A stretch of 64,000 nt of DNA from Alkalinema sp. CACIAM 70d (GTDB lineage: Bacteria > Cyanobacteriota > Cyanobacteriia > Leptolyngbyales > Leptolyngbyaceae), in the NCBI GenBank assembly GCA_002148405.1, contig MUGG01000069.1, positions 1-64,000 of the forward strand. Reading direction: 5' to 3'. The notes beneath the pieces are model-generated. The model saw only the letters and a program-made list of their open reading frames with translations, did no database searches and had not been told where the DNA came from. Shown in pieces: positions 26,512 through 35,286 of this stretch (position 1 is its first letter; the number at the start of each line of letters is the position of its first letter). The translations under genes and the position numbers were made by a program.

Positions 26512-28815
26512 GTGGCCATTTCCCCTAACAATCGCTGGTTATTGGAATTGGAATACACGGATTTGTTACCGATCGCGGAACTTGCCGAGCCAGAAATTGC
26601 AGTTGCCGGATTTCGTCTCAATCCCCAAACCAATGGCCCCGCCCGCCCCAACCCCTACCGCAAAATTAAACTCCACGAACTGAAAACCGATGGTTCGCCG
26701 TTGTCCGAGGCTATCCCGATCGATCTGCCGGACAAGGCCCGCATCAGTTTTCTCTACTGGTCACCCTGTGGCGATCGCCTTGCCTTTACCCTGACGCGCA
26801 ACCACCACCTGGAAGCTTGGTTGCTGGATTTGCCAACGGCTACTGCTAAACAGTTGACCGACAGTCCCCTGAACGGCACCTACGGCACGCCCCTGCGCTG
26901 GTTATCCGAAGACACGCTGCTGTGCAAGGTAGTCGATCGCGATCGGGGGCAACCGCCCGTCGCCAAGCCCGTTCCCTTTGGGCCGATCGTCCAGGAAAAC
27001 CTCGGCGGCAAAAAGCCCAACCGCACCTACACGAAACTGCTGCATAATCCCCACGACGAAGCACTGTTTGAGTATTACGTCAGCTCCACCTTGGAAATCG
27101 TTAATCTCGATGGCGAACACCATGGCATTTGGCCTGCCAGCCTGATTGACGAAGCGATTCCGTCTCCCGATGGGCAATACATTCTGCTCACAACGCTGCA
27201 CCGGCCCTACTCCTACCAATTGCCCGCCGACTATTTTCCCCGCAAGATCCAAGTCATCGATCGCCAGGGCAATTTAGTCTATACCGTCGCTGATGTGCCG
27301 TTGATTGATAGTCTATCGACCAAGTTTGACGCAGTGCGTACAGGCAGACGCCATGTGTCTTGGCGCAGCGATCGACCCTCTACCCTCTACTGGGTGGAAG
27401 CGCTGGACGGTGGTGAACCGACCCAACCAGCGACCGATCGGGATGCGGTGTTTCAACTGCCTGCGCCTTTCACGGAAGAACCCCAGGAACTATGGCGCTG
27501 TGGCTATCGCTTTCGGCGGATTCTCTGGGGGCGGGAAGATGTGGCATTGGCCTGGGATCGTTGGTATGACACGCGACAAATTCGGATGTGGCGGATTAAT
27601 CCATCGCAACCAGAGCAAGCGCCTGTGTTGTTACTGGAACGGAGTTTTGAAGATAACTACAGCGATCCAGGGTTGCCCTTGCTGCGTCGGGGAGACCATA
27701 ACTGGAACGTGATGTATTTCACGCCCGATGGCGAAGGGATTTACTTTACTGGGCGGGGGGCATCGCCCAAAGGCGTGTATCCTTTCTTCGATCGGCTGAA
27801 TTGGCAAACGGGCGAAACGGAACGGATTTGGCAATGCGAGGATCCCTATTTTGAAGGGGTAGTCGATTTGCTGGATGATCACGCCAACGCCTTTATTACC
27901 AACCGTCAATCTCAAACGGAACCCCCGAATTACTGGCTGTACTACGATCGGTCGAAACCACCTATTCCCCTAACGCGCTATCCTGACCCTGCTCCAGAAC
28001 TGGCGGGGATTTCCGAAGAATTGGTACAGTATGAGCGCCAGGATGGAGTGGCTCTATCTGCCAAGCTTTATTTGCCCGCTGGTTATAACCCCGAGACCGA
28101 TGGGCCTCTGCCGACCATGTTTTGGGTTTACCCAGAAGAATACAAAGATGCAAAGTTAGCTGGACAAATTACCACATCTACGAATCGCTTTAGCCGTCCC
28201 TATCGCACGTCGATTTTATTTTTACTCACCCAGGGTTACGCAGTCTTAGATAATCCCAGTATGCCAATCATTGGCGAAGGTGATGCGGAACCCAATGACA
28301 CCTATGTTGATCAGTTGATTTCCGGAGCGAAGGCTGCGATCGATTACTTGGTTGATAGAGGTATTGCCGATCACGATCGCATTGGCATTGGGGGCCATTC
28401 CTACGGAGCATTTACTACCGTGAATCTCCTAGCGCATACTAATTTCTTTAAAATCGGTATTGCCCGCAGCGGAGCCTACAACCGCACCCTGACGCCCTTC
28501 GGGTTCCAAGGGGAGCAGCGCAATTTCTGGGAAGCGGCCGAGACCTATATTCAAATGTCGCCCTTTACCCATGTGCCCCAGGTGAAATCGCCCTTACTGT
28601 TGATCCACGGGGGGGACGACAGCAACCCCGGCACCTATCCGATTCAAACGGAGCGGCTATATGAAGCGCTGAAAGGCTTGGGGGGCATTGTCCGCTGGGT
28701 GGTGTTGCCCTTGGAGGATCACAGCTATCGCTCCCAGGAGGCCGTGGCCCATGTGTTGTGGGAAATGGTGAATTGGTGCGATACCTACCTCAAGCCCGTG
28801 CGATCGGAGTCTTAG
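26512..28815 (+). CDS. S9 serine peptidase, glutamyl endopeptidase-like
   Basis: A 767-residue serine peptidase of the prolyl-oligopeptidase clan, most like cyanobacterial/chloroplast glutamyl endopeptidases. An N-terminal beta-propeller precedes an alpha/beta hydrolase domain. The catalytic Ser is in GIGGHSYGAF, Asp in LLIHGGDDSNPG, and His in LEDHSYRSQE near the end. The frame opens at GTG 26512, but the family's N-terminus lies upstream in another frame: ATG at 26424 gives MTETANAPLTWQRPP. Removing one C from the C8 run at 26462-26469 joins it in frame to APIDQILNAPASPTVAISPNN. The gene may be disrupted at residue 15 or reflect a homopolymer miscount. Confidence 0.9.
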   Translation: MAISPNNRWLLELEYTDLLPIAELAEPEIAVAGFRLNPQTNGPARPNPYRKIKLHELKTDGSPLSEAIPIDLPDKARISFLYWSPCGDRLAFTLTRNHHLEAWLLDLPTATAKQLTDSPLNGTYGTPLRWLSEDTLLCKVVDRDRGQPPVAKPVPFGPIVQENLGGKKPNRTYTKLLHNPHDEALFEYYVSSTLEIVNLDGEHHGIWPASLIDEAIPSPDGQYILLTTLHRPYSYQLPADYFPRKIQVIDRQGNLVYTVADVPLIDSLSTKFDAVRTGRRHVSWRSDRPSTLYWVEALDGGEPTQPATDRDAVFQLPAPFTEEPQELWRCGYRFRRILWGREDVALAWDRWYDTRQIRMWRINPSQPEQAPVLLLERSFEDNYSDPGLPLLRRGDHNWNVMYFTPDGEGIYFTGRGASPKGVYPFFDRLNWQTGETERIWQCEDPYFEGVVDLLDDHANAFITNRQSQTEPPNYWLYYDRSKPPIPLTRYPDPAPELAGISEELVQYERQDGVALSAKLYLPAGYNPETDGPLPTMFWVYPEEYKDAKLAGQITTSTNRFSRPYRTSILFLLTQGYAVLDNPSMPIIGEGDAEPNDTYVDQLISGAKAAIDYLVDRGIADHDRIGIGGHSYGAFTTVNLLAHTNFFKIGIARSGAYNRTLTPFGFQGEQRNFWEAAETYIQMSPFTHVPQVKSPLLLIHGGDDSNPGTYPIQTERLYEALKGLGGIVRWVVLPLEDHSYRSQEAVAHVLWEMVNWCDTYLKPVRSES

Positions 28816-29013
28816 TTTGCGATCCTGAGCGCAGCTTGCGATCGGGGTCTCAGCTTAGGGTATAGCGGCAAATTACAATCCTGGGACAAGGATCGAGGGT
28901 AGATTCAGAATGGATCCGAGGATTATGTCTGGGGATCGTAACGTTCTATCAAGAAAGTGGGAGAGTGCTCTCGATATTTTGTATCATTAACTACAGAATA
29001 TCGAGGGTTTGCC

Positions 29014-29235
29014 ATGGCCGTTATCACTTCAGGTCGTACACCTCTGCCGTCGTTCCAGACTGCGAGTCCAGTGTCAGCACCATCTTGCAGTAATCGCTGG
29101 GTGAAGCTGAAGGCTCAGTTGTCAGAATACAGCTTTGACGAAGCACTCTTGTTGTGCGAATGTCCCGATGGGCGCTGGATTGCTTGGGTGCCCGATTTTG
29201 GTGAAGCTTGTCTCAGCCCTGAGCAATTCGAGTAG
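29014..29235 (+). CDS. Small protein, unknown
   Basis: A 73-residue protein from the ATG at 29014. The N-terminal 30 residues are Ser/Pro/Thr-rich and the C-terminal half has the compact segment EALLLCECPDGRWIAWVPDFGEACLSPEQF, which looks folded (three Trp, two Cys). An in-frame start at 28957 would add 19 residues. I do not recognise the family. A strong terminator follows at 29333. Confidence 0.5.
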   Translation: MAVITSGRTPLPSFQTASPVSAPSCSNRWVKLKAQLSEYSFDEALLLCECPDGRWIAWVPDFGEACLSPEQFE

Positions 29236-29332
29236 AAGAACTGTTCATCGTGGGTTCTGGTCAGGAACGCACGATCGGTGAATTGTCGGCGCGACCCATC
29301 GTCCTCTTCCAAATCACACTCATTGATACCAG

Positions 29333-29359
29333 AAAAGCACGGCATTGCCGTGCTTTTTT
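29333..29359 (+). terminator. Strong intrinsic terminator
   Basis: AAAAGCACGGC (29333-29343) pairs with GCCGTGCTTTT (29347-29357) around a 3-base loop, followed by more T. It marks the boundary before the AT-rich RiPP region. Confidence 0.85.
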
Positions 29360-29411
29360 CTGTTGTAAGCCTTTTTAATTGATGCGTTTCCCTAAATAAC
29401 TGCGGCACAGT

Positions 29412-29456
29412 TCTCTTGTTGCGTTGTCTCTTGTTGCGTTGTCTCTTGTTGCGTTG
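29412..29456. repeat. 15-bp tandem repeat, three exact copies
   Basis: Unit TCTCTTGTTGCGTTG at 29412-29426, 29427-29441 and 29442-29456, in the spacer before the RiPP cluster. Confidence 0.9.
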
Positions 29457-29459
29457 CGA

Positions 29460-29985
29460 TTGAGCGGTTAATGCGCAAAATCACTGAGATTTTAGCTTTG
29501 AATTCTTATAATTGGAATTATTCTAGTTTGACTTGAGTTAAGTAATCCGTACTAGTGCTTCACTCCTATTGTAATATCTCAACTAGGTATCAATGTATCG
29601 ATCTAATTGTCCCATCGCAGAAGGCAATTCAAGAAAAACCATGTGATTATGGGGGCTGGGATTCTCTTGAACTACAAAAGTTGTCTAACAGGACTACGAT
29701 TATTTACCACATCTTTACATTTCAAGCTTTGTAATCCTGTACTACTAAATCTTAAATAGATCGTTATATGAAGTGTACAAAAAGTGCATTATTTCCTACC
29801 AAAGTGCAAAAGATTCTAAAATCTAGAAAATCAGTAAAAACTCTAAAGCAAAGTATTGAGAAGTAGAATACCTTGTTGGTTAGAGATTGTATAAAATTCA
29901 CTTCGCATCTTACCGCATAGAATGATTAGCAATCTCAATTTTCTAAGTGATTTGCTGCACTATCAGTTATTCAAGGAAAAATTCC
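29460..29985 (+). other. AT-rich leader region of RiPP cluster
   Basis: About 525 bp of AT-rich non-coding DNA, unlike the sequence before 29236. It should contain the promoter of the precursor gene. I found no NtcA-type GTA-N8-TAC box and could not assign a reliable -35/-10 pair. Confidence 0.4.
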
Positions 29986-30216
29986 ATGGAAAATCGGACA
30001 CATGCTTCCAATCTATTTAACGATGCTGAAACCTTTTTAAGTGAGTTGTCTATCCAAGAGGAGTCACTCTTGAGTGGTGGCTGTGGCAACGCAAAGAATA
30101 AATCTGTGAAGAAGGGTGGTCAGTGCAAGAAATCGGGATCCAGTAAATCTCGTTCTGGCTGTGGTGTAAAAATTCCAGTTCCTGTTGTGCCTGTGGTAAC
30201 GGGAGTCGGCTACTAA
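29986..30216 (+). CDS. Double-glycine RiPP precursor peptide, lanthipeptide-like
   Basis: A 76-residue peptide. The 32-residue leader is acidic, with FLSELSIQEESLLSGG matching the double-glycine leader pattern read by C39 peptidases. Predicted cleavage after GG leaves a 44-residue core with three Cys (core positions 1, 15, 27), six Ser (8, 18, 20, 21, 23, 25), one Thr (40), eight Lys and one Arg, and no acidic residue. The core ends in a hydrophobic Val/Pro tail VKIPVPVVPVVTGVGY. An AAGGA ribosome binding site precedes the ATG. It is followed by a perfect palindromic terminator, then kinase, HopA1-family, C39-ABC, HlyD and GT2 genes. Those neighbours suggest Ser/Thr dehydration, thioether rings and perhaps glycosylation. 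A start at GTG 29947 is less likely. Confidence 0.85.
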   Translation: MENRTHASNLFNDAETFLSELSIQEESLLSGGCGNAKNKSVKKGGQCKKSGSSKSRSGCGVKIPVPVVPVVTGVGY

Positions 30217-30249
30217 ATCTTACTAGATAGATTGCTCAGTAGTTAAGGA

Positions 30250-30285
30250 TTAAAAGGTTAGATGATATATCATCTAACCTTTTAA
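30250..30285. terminator. Perfect palindromic terminator/attenuator after precursor
   Basis: A 36-base perfect palindrome: TTAAAAGGTTAGATGATA (30250-30267) and its complement, ending in CCTTTTAATTTT. It lies 34 bases after the precursor stop and 316 bases before the kinase. In RiPP operons such an element keeps precursor mRNA in excess over the modification genes. Confidence 0.8.
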
Positions 30286-30601
30286 TTTTGTGCTTATTAA
30301 TTGAGTTGCTTGATTCTTAATGTATATATTGAAATATTGAGACTTGGATTGAGTCATTACATTAGTATTTCCTATTTACGTTTATTATTTTAATTTCTAA
30401 AACTATTAACTATCTCCTAAGTATATTCGTTCTAACGGGAGTTGGTTAAATTACTTTTGGTTTTGTTAGATATTGTAGGCTACGGGCATTCTAGTAAATA
30501 TGAATTCTAGCCTTGTCAGTCGCTTACTCTAGTCTCGTCATAATCAAGAGACTAGAGCTTGGATGATGACTAGAAAATTTCTTTCTGGTTAAGGTAATCC
30601 G

Positions 30602-31810
30602 ATGTTGTTTTTATTAAATGCTCAGAATGTTATCGAATATTTGCTGGAAGTAGGGGTTTGTAAACCTACTGATTTGATAAACTGGCAAGCTTATCCCAAA
30701 GATTCAAAAAACTTTAATTTACAAGTAGATTACTCTGGAAATTCCCTTCTGGTGAAGCAAGAATGTTGTAAGCCGAATAGTCAACCTAAGGGGGACTTCC
30801 TGCATGAAGTGGTCTTAAGTCAGTTATTTCAGTCCTATCCAAGTCTGGAGATCGTGCGCTCTTTGGTGCCAGAGATTCTTCATTTTGACGCTGAGAATTC
30901 AATTCTAGTATTGCCATATTTTAAACACCATCAGGATTTGAACCAGTTTTACAAGCAAAGTCAGTATTTTCCACCTCACATTGCAGCAGCCGTAGCAAAA
31001 GCACTTGCAACGGTACATCAAATAACATTAGATCAGCAAGACTACCGGGATTTTTTACGACACCATAGCCAGTTTGCCATGGATCAGCCGATTAAACAGG
31101 GGATCGATCGGTGGGGCAAGCTAGATCCTGAAGCCTTGGGAACGATGACCCAAGATGCGATTAAATTTTTTATGCTGTATCAGCGATACGCCAGTTTGGA
31201 AGAGGCTATTACATCCGTTCAGCATGCTTTTACCCCCTGTTGTTTAACCCACAATGACCTGAAGCTAGATAACCTTCTCCTCAATCTAGAATGCTTACAG
31301 GATAGTTGCGAGCAACCAGTATTGCCTCTTTCTAGCGCTGAACGATCGTCCAGGCAAGATCCTGTTATTCGTCTCATTGACTGGGAACAATGGAGTTGGG
31401 GTGATCCGGCATTTGATGTGGGAACACTCCTAGCTAGCTACCTACGTATCTGGCTCAATAGCATTCCAATTAATACCGTTATGAATATGGATACTGCCCT
31501 AGGGTTTGCAGTATACCCATTAGAGGTATTGCAACCCTCTATGGTATTACTGATACAAACTTATTGTCAACAATTTCCAGAAATTCTGCAAAAGTTTCCG
31601 GATTTCTTGGTACGAGTGATGCAATTTATGGGTCTGGCACTCATTCAACGGATTGAAACGAATCTTCGATATTTTCTACCTTTTGACAATACGAAAATTT
31701 GTATGTTGCAGGTCGCGAAAACCTTGCTCTGCCGTCCAGAAGAATCGATCGCAATTATTTTTGGAACCACTGCATCTTCCCTGATTTCGCTATCCCCGAT
31801 TCCTGCTTAA
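30602..31810 (+). CDS. APH-fold kinase, predicted RiPP Ser/Thr kinase
   Basis: A 402-residue protein of the aminoglycoside-phosphotransferase (APH/choline kinase) fold. A candidate ATP-binding Lys is at about 52 (LLVKQE). The catalytic loop is LTHNDLKLDNLLL (Asp about 219, Asn about 224), and the metal-binding Asp is in RLIDWEQWSWGDP (about 260). The N-terminal lobe is divergent. In class V lanthipeptide and thioamitide clusters, APH-like kinases phosphorylate Ser/Thr of the precursor before elimination. The same pairing with a HopA1-family gene here supports that role by inference. Antibiotic resistance is a weaker alternative given the RiPP neighbours. An insertion of about 25 residues follows the catalytic loop. 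Confidence 0.85.
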   Translation: MLFLLNAQNVIEYLLEVGVCKPTDLINWQAYPKDSKNFNLQVDYSGNSLLVKQECCKPNSQPKGDFLHEVVLSQLFQSYPSLEIVRSLVPEILHFDAENSILVLPYFKHHQDLNQFYKQSQYFPPHIAAAVAKALATVHQITLDQQDYRDFLRHHSQFAMDQPIKQGIDRWGKLDPEALGTMTQDAIKFFMLYQRYASLEEAITSVQHAFTPCCLTHNDLKLDNLLLNLECLQDSCEQPVLPLSSAERSSRQDPVIRLIDWEQWSWGDPAFDVGTLLASYLRIWLNSIPINTVMNMDTALGFAVYPLEVLQPSMVLLIQTYCQQFPEILQKFPDFLVRVMQFMGLALIQRIETNLRYFLPFDNTKICMLQVAKTLLCRPEESIAIIFGTTASSLISLSPIPA

Positions 31811-31830
31811 GTTTGTCAGGAGTAAGAAAT

Positions 31831-33018
31831 ATGCCCTTTCCTCCTTCCGAAGTTGAATCGCGATCGACAATGATTGAAGCGTCAATGCCTATTGAAGTAT
31901 CAACACTGACTGCTTCGTCCAATCCAGTTTTGCAAAATCCAGCATCACAGGATCTAGCTCTACAAAATCCAATGCTGCAGGATATTATTCAGAATGTGAA
32001 AATCCACGCCGATTTTTCGATTCATCATCCAGACTACCTTACTTTAGAATTACCAGAAACAGCGATCGAGCGATTTCAACGGTTATCACAAGCAGCCCAG
32101 GATCAATATTTGAAGCTGCGGATCAGTACTGTTCTATACGATCTTTACTTTGTTGGTTCTCAAGCAGACCAGAGTACACAAGACGCCTCCATCCAAATTG
32201 AGCAGAATGCTACCACGCTCAACCAAAACTGGGACTTCTGCGCTACCTTGCATCGCAATAATTACGGTACAGGATACTTTGATCCGGGGTGGAGGATCTC
32301 TCAAGCTCCATCGGAGGATGATTGGACAGTGCAAAAACAGGGTTTGACATTGCATATTCAGCCCGATCGTCATCTTCAAGCGAGCGAACAATTATCCCAG
32401 ATTGATGATATCGTAGCTGTTCGCCTGCCATCTAATTTATTTGAACAGGGCTACTACGTGGCCGTCAGCAATGCGGGACTCCCTAATGGAGCCTATCCAC
32501 CCAGTAGTGCAGGACTGCTGTCTGTGTATTTTAACTTAAGTCCGGACGGCACAATTGCGATGATGGCCCACCTGACGCAATCATTGAATCAAGTGGGTAT
32601 CCCTTTCAGTTTTAAAATTCGCTACGATTCTGAAGATTTTGACCGTTGGAGCACTGCTATTTTGACCTGCCAACGGGAGCACTATGGTGATCTGCGTCCA
32701 GTGCTAGAAAAACTGTATAGGGAATGTCAGGAGCACTTTCGTCCCAAGGTTCCACTATTCACTAAGGTTTTAGCCCCTGGCTTAGCGATCTCAGAAGAGC
32801 CTGAGTCCTTAGAAGTGGGTGCCTCCTCCTTTGGTTTGCATCGTTGCCAGCTCGTTGCGAGTGGACTTTTAGCGGCACGGAATACGGGTGATGATTCGCC
32901 AGCGGGGCGACTGGCTGCGATCCAGCATCAGTTTTCTGCATTAGGACTAACGCTCCAACAGCCCTACCTCAATGTCAACTCTGCGGATATTTATGCCTTC
33001 TGGGATGAAAATCTATGA
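31831..33018 (+). CDS. HopA1-family protein, predicted RiPP phosphate lyase
   Basis: A 395-residue protein of the HopA1 family (named from a Pseudomonas effector; related to LxmY/TvaD-type RiPP enzymes). After a variable Gln/Ala-rich N-terminus (about 1-60), family landmarks are YDLYFVG, NYGTGYFDPGW, FEQGYYVAVSNAGLP, LLSVYFNLSPDG, IPFSFKIRYD, VPLFTKVLAPGLAISEEP and SFGLHRCQLVASGL. In class V lanthipeptides this family works with the APH-like kinase to form dehydroamino acids. The start at 31831 avoids 44 upstream residues that overlap the kinase gene. Its stop overlaps the next start as ATGA, indicating translational coupling. Confidence 0.85.
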   Translation: MPFPPSEVESRSTMIEASMPIEVSTLTASSNPVLQNPASQDLALQNPMLQDIIQNVKIHADFSIHHPDYLTLELPETAIERFQRLSQAAQDQYLKLRISTVLYDLYFVGSQADQSTQDASIQIEQNATTLNQNWDFCATLHRNNYGTGYFDPGWRISQAPSEDDWTVQKQGLTLHIQPDRHLQASEQLSQIDDIVAVRLPSNLFEQGYYVAVSNAGLPNGAYPPSSAGLLSVYFNLSPDGTIAMMAHLTQSLNQVGIPFSFKIRYDSEDFDRWSTAILTCQREHYGDLRPVLEKLYRECQEHFRPKVPLFTKVLAPGLAISEEPESLEVGASSFGLHRCQLVASGLLAARNTGDDSPAGRLAAIQHQFSALGLTLQQPYLNVNSADIYAFWDENL

Positions 33019-35225
33019 AATGTCAAGTCATTCGACAACATAGCAAAGAAGATTGTGGGGCAGCTTGTTTAGCCGCGATTGCAAAGTACTACAAAAGAAC
33101 GCTCTCTTTGAATCAAGTTCGCGAAGCCGTGGGAACAGGACAGTTAGGAACCACCTTACTGGGTTTACGCCGAGGCGCAGAAGTTTTGGGGTTCAGTGCG
33201 CGATCGGGAAAAGCATCTGCGGATATTTTAGATCATCCTAATGCTTTGCCTTTACCGGCTGTGATCCACTGGAAAGGCTACCACTGGGTTGTGCTGTATG
33301 GGAAACGAAGAAATAAGTATGTTATTGCTGATCCTGCGATCGGATTACGCTACCTTTCCAGAAAAGAGCTGGAAGCTGGCTGGACGAACCGGGTTATGCT
33401 GCTTGTTAAACCTGATCCCGATCGTTTCTTGACTCAACCTGATGAAACTGTCAACGGATTTTGGCGCTTTGCGAAGCGGGCTTGGCAGTATCGTAATCTG
33501 GTTCTACAGGCTAGCCTATTTGCCCAGATGATCGGTGTACTCTCCCTAGCCAGTCCTTTGTTAGTGCAGATTTTGACGGATGACGTGCTGGTGCGAGGAG
33601 ACAGCCAATTACTCACAACGGTCATTGCCGCTGTAGTGGCAATGCTAGTTCTCACAAGTTTATTCAAGCTTGTACAGTACACCTTAATTGCCCATTTTGC
33701 CCAGCGACTTCAGCTAGGTCTAGCGCTAGAATTTGGCCGACATTTACTGCGGTTGCCTCTGTCTTACTATGAAACCCGTCGCAGTGGTGAAATTGTTAGT
33801 CGATTAGAAGATATTGAACGGATTAATGGCCTGATTTCTGATATTGTTATCCGATTACCTAGTCAGTTTTTCATTGCCTTAGTCTCTTTCGCCTTTATGC
33901 TGTTTTACAGCAGTAGTCTAACAGTGATTGCTGTAATTCTCGCGATCGTCATGACTCTATCGACTGTAATTTTTTTACCTACGTTACAGCAAAAAGTCCG
34001 CCGAGTCTTAGTGTTAGAAGCTGAAAATCATGGGGTGTTGGTCGAAACTTTCAAGGGGGCTTTAACCGTTAAGACCACGACAGCAGAAGCAGATTTGTGG
34101 GAAGAGTTTCAGCAGCGTTTTAGCCATTTAGCTAACGAAGATTTTCGGACAACCCAGATTAGTATTATTAACCGAATTTTCTCTGGGTTTGTGTCTGGAA
34201 CAGGCAGCATGACCCTATTGGGGGTTGGAAGTCTTCTAGTGATTAATAAGGAATTAAGTATTGGACAATTACTTGCTTTTAGTAGCATGAATTCCTATTT
34301 TTTAGGATTTATATCTGATTTGGTGAGTTTTATTAATGATTTTATTCGAGCAAAGACGGCTGTCCAACGATTAACGGAAGTCATTGATTCCACACCAGAA
34401 ACTGATCTGAAGTTAAGTAAACCTACAGTTCGCATTCCGGATAATGCAGAGGTCATTTGTGACCAAGTTAATTTCTTCTATCCTGGTCGAGTAGAACTCC
34501 TAGAGAATTTTTCAATCACAATTCCAGGGGGACAGGTTACGGCCTTAATTGGTCGATCGGGCTGTGGTAAAAGCACCCTGTCCAAGTTAATCGCTGGCTT
34601 ATATAAGTTGCAGTCAGGCAATATTCGGATTGGCCATTATAACCTTGATGATTTTTCGCTAGAGTCCGTGCGGCAGCAAGTCGTTTTGATTCCGCAGGAT
34701 GCCCATTTCTGGAGTCGATCGATTATTGATAATTTTCGCTTGGGAGGGGCGCATCTTTCCTTTGAGCAAATTGTGAAAGCCTGTCAAATTGCCGATGCGG
34801 ATGATTTTATTAGCAAACTACCGGATAAGTATCAAACGGTTTTAGGAGAATTTGGTGCGAATCTCTCCGGGGGACAACGCCAACGGCTGGCGATCGCACG
34901 AGCTATTGCTAGTGATCCACCGATTCTTATTTTAGATGAGTCTACGTCTGGTTTAGATCCGATCGGAGAAGCGAAGGTACTAGCACAACTGCTGGAGCAT
35001 CGACGGGGCAAGACGACCATTTTAATCAGCCATCGCCCTAGCGTTATTCAACTCGCAGATTGGATTGTCATGCTAGAAGAAGGCCGGCTCAAAATGGCAG
35101 GTAAGCCGGAAGAATTGCAATTACAAACGGGAGAGTATTTGCAATTTCTGGGTTCCCCCAGCCTTTTGGAGGAGCAGATGGTGAATTCTGAATTTGTGAT
35201 TGCAACGAATGGGCATACTCACTAA
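33015..35225 (+). CDS. C39-peptidase ABC exporter (PCAT) for the RiPP
   Basis: A 736-residue peptidase-containing ABC transporter that cuts double-glycine leaders and exports the core. The N-terminal C39 domain has Cys14 in EDCGAAC, His90 in GYHWVVLY and Asp106 in ADPA. Six membrane helices span about residues 155-430, and an ATPase domain from about 460 has Walker A GRSGCGKST, signature LSGGQRQR and Walker B ILILDEST. All catalytic parts are intact, which fits the GG leader at 29986-30216. Its start overlaps the HopA1-family stop by four bases. It is followed at 62 bp by the HlyD partner. Confidence 0.95.
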   Translation: MKCQVIRQHSKEDCGAACLAAIAKYYKRTLSLNQVREAVGTGQLGTTLLGLRRGAEVLGFSARSGKASADILDHPNALPLPAVIHWKGYHWVVLYGKRRNKYVIADPAIGLRYLSRKELEAGWTNRVMLLVKPDPDRFLTQPDETVNGFWRFAKRAWQYRNLVLQASLFAQMIGVLSLASPLLVQILTDDVLVRGDSQLLTTVIAAVVAMLVLTSLFKLVQYTLIAHFAQRLQLGLALEFGRHLLRLPLSYYETRRSGEIVSRLEDIERINGLISDIVIRLPSQFFIALVSFAFMLFYSSSLTVIAVILAIVMTLSTVIFLPTLQQKVRRVLVLEAENHGVLVETFKGALTVKTTTAEADLWEEFQQRFSHLANEDFRTTQISIINRIFSGFVSGTGSMTLLGVGSLLVINKELSIGQLLAFSSMNSYFLGFISDLVSFINDFIRAKTAVQRLTEVIDSTPETDLKLSKPTVRIPDNAEVICDQVNFFYPGRVELLENFSITIPGGQVTALIGRSGCGKSTLSKLIAGLYKLQSGNIRIGHYNLDDFSLESVRQQVVLIPQDAHFWSRSIIDNFRLGGAHLSFEQIVKACQIADADDFISKLPDKYQTVLGEFGANLSGGQRQRLAIARAIASDPPILILDESTSGLDPIGEAKVLAQLLEHRRGKTTILISHRPSVIQLADWIVMLEEGRLKMAGKPEELQLQTGEYLQFLGSPSLLEEQMVNSEFVIATNGHTH

Positions 35226-35286
35226 ATAAATGAATTAGTGTTTGGGTTCGATCGGTTCTTGGTATTTTCCTCAAAGGTTGGCCTGT

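Noticed and set aside
26405..26683. 92-codon + strand frame at the S9 peptidase start
   Set aside because: Out of frame with the MTETANAP start and runs through the peptidase N-terminus; no domain.
30109..30126. Second GG in the core (core 12-13) as the cleavage site
   Set aside because: It lacks the preceding leader pattern LSELSIQEESLLSGG; the first GG fits the C39 rule.
30602..31810. Aminoglycoside resistance gene
   Set aside because: The APH fold alone does not show resistance; the coupled HopA1-family, C39 exporter and precursor argue for RiPP modification.
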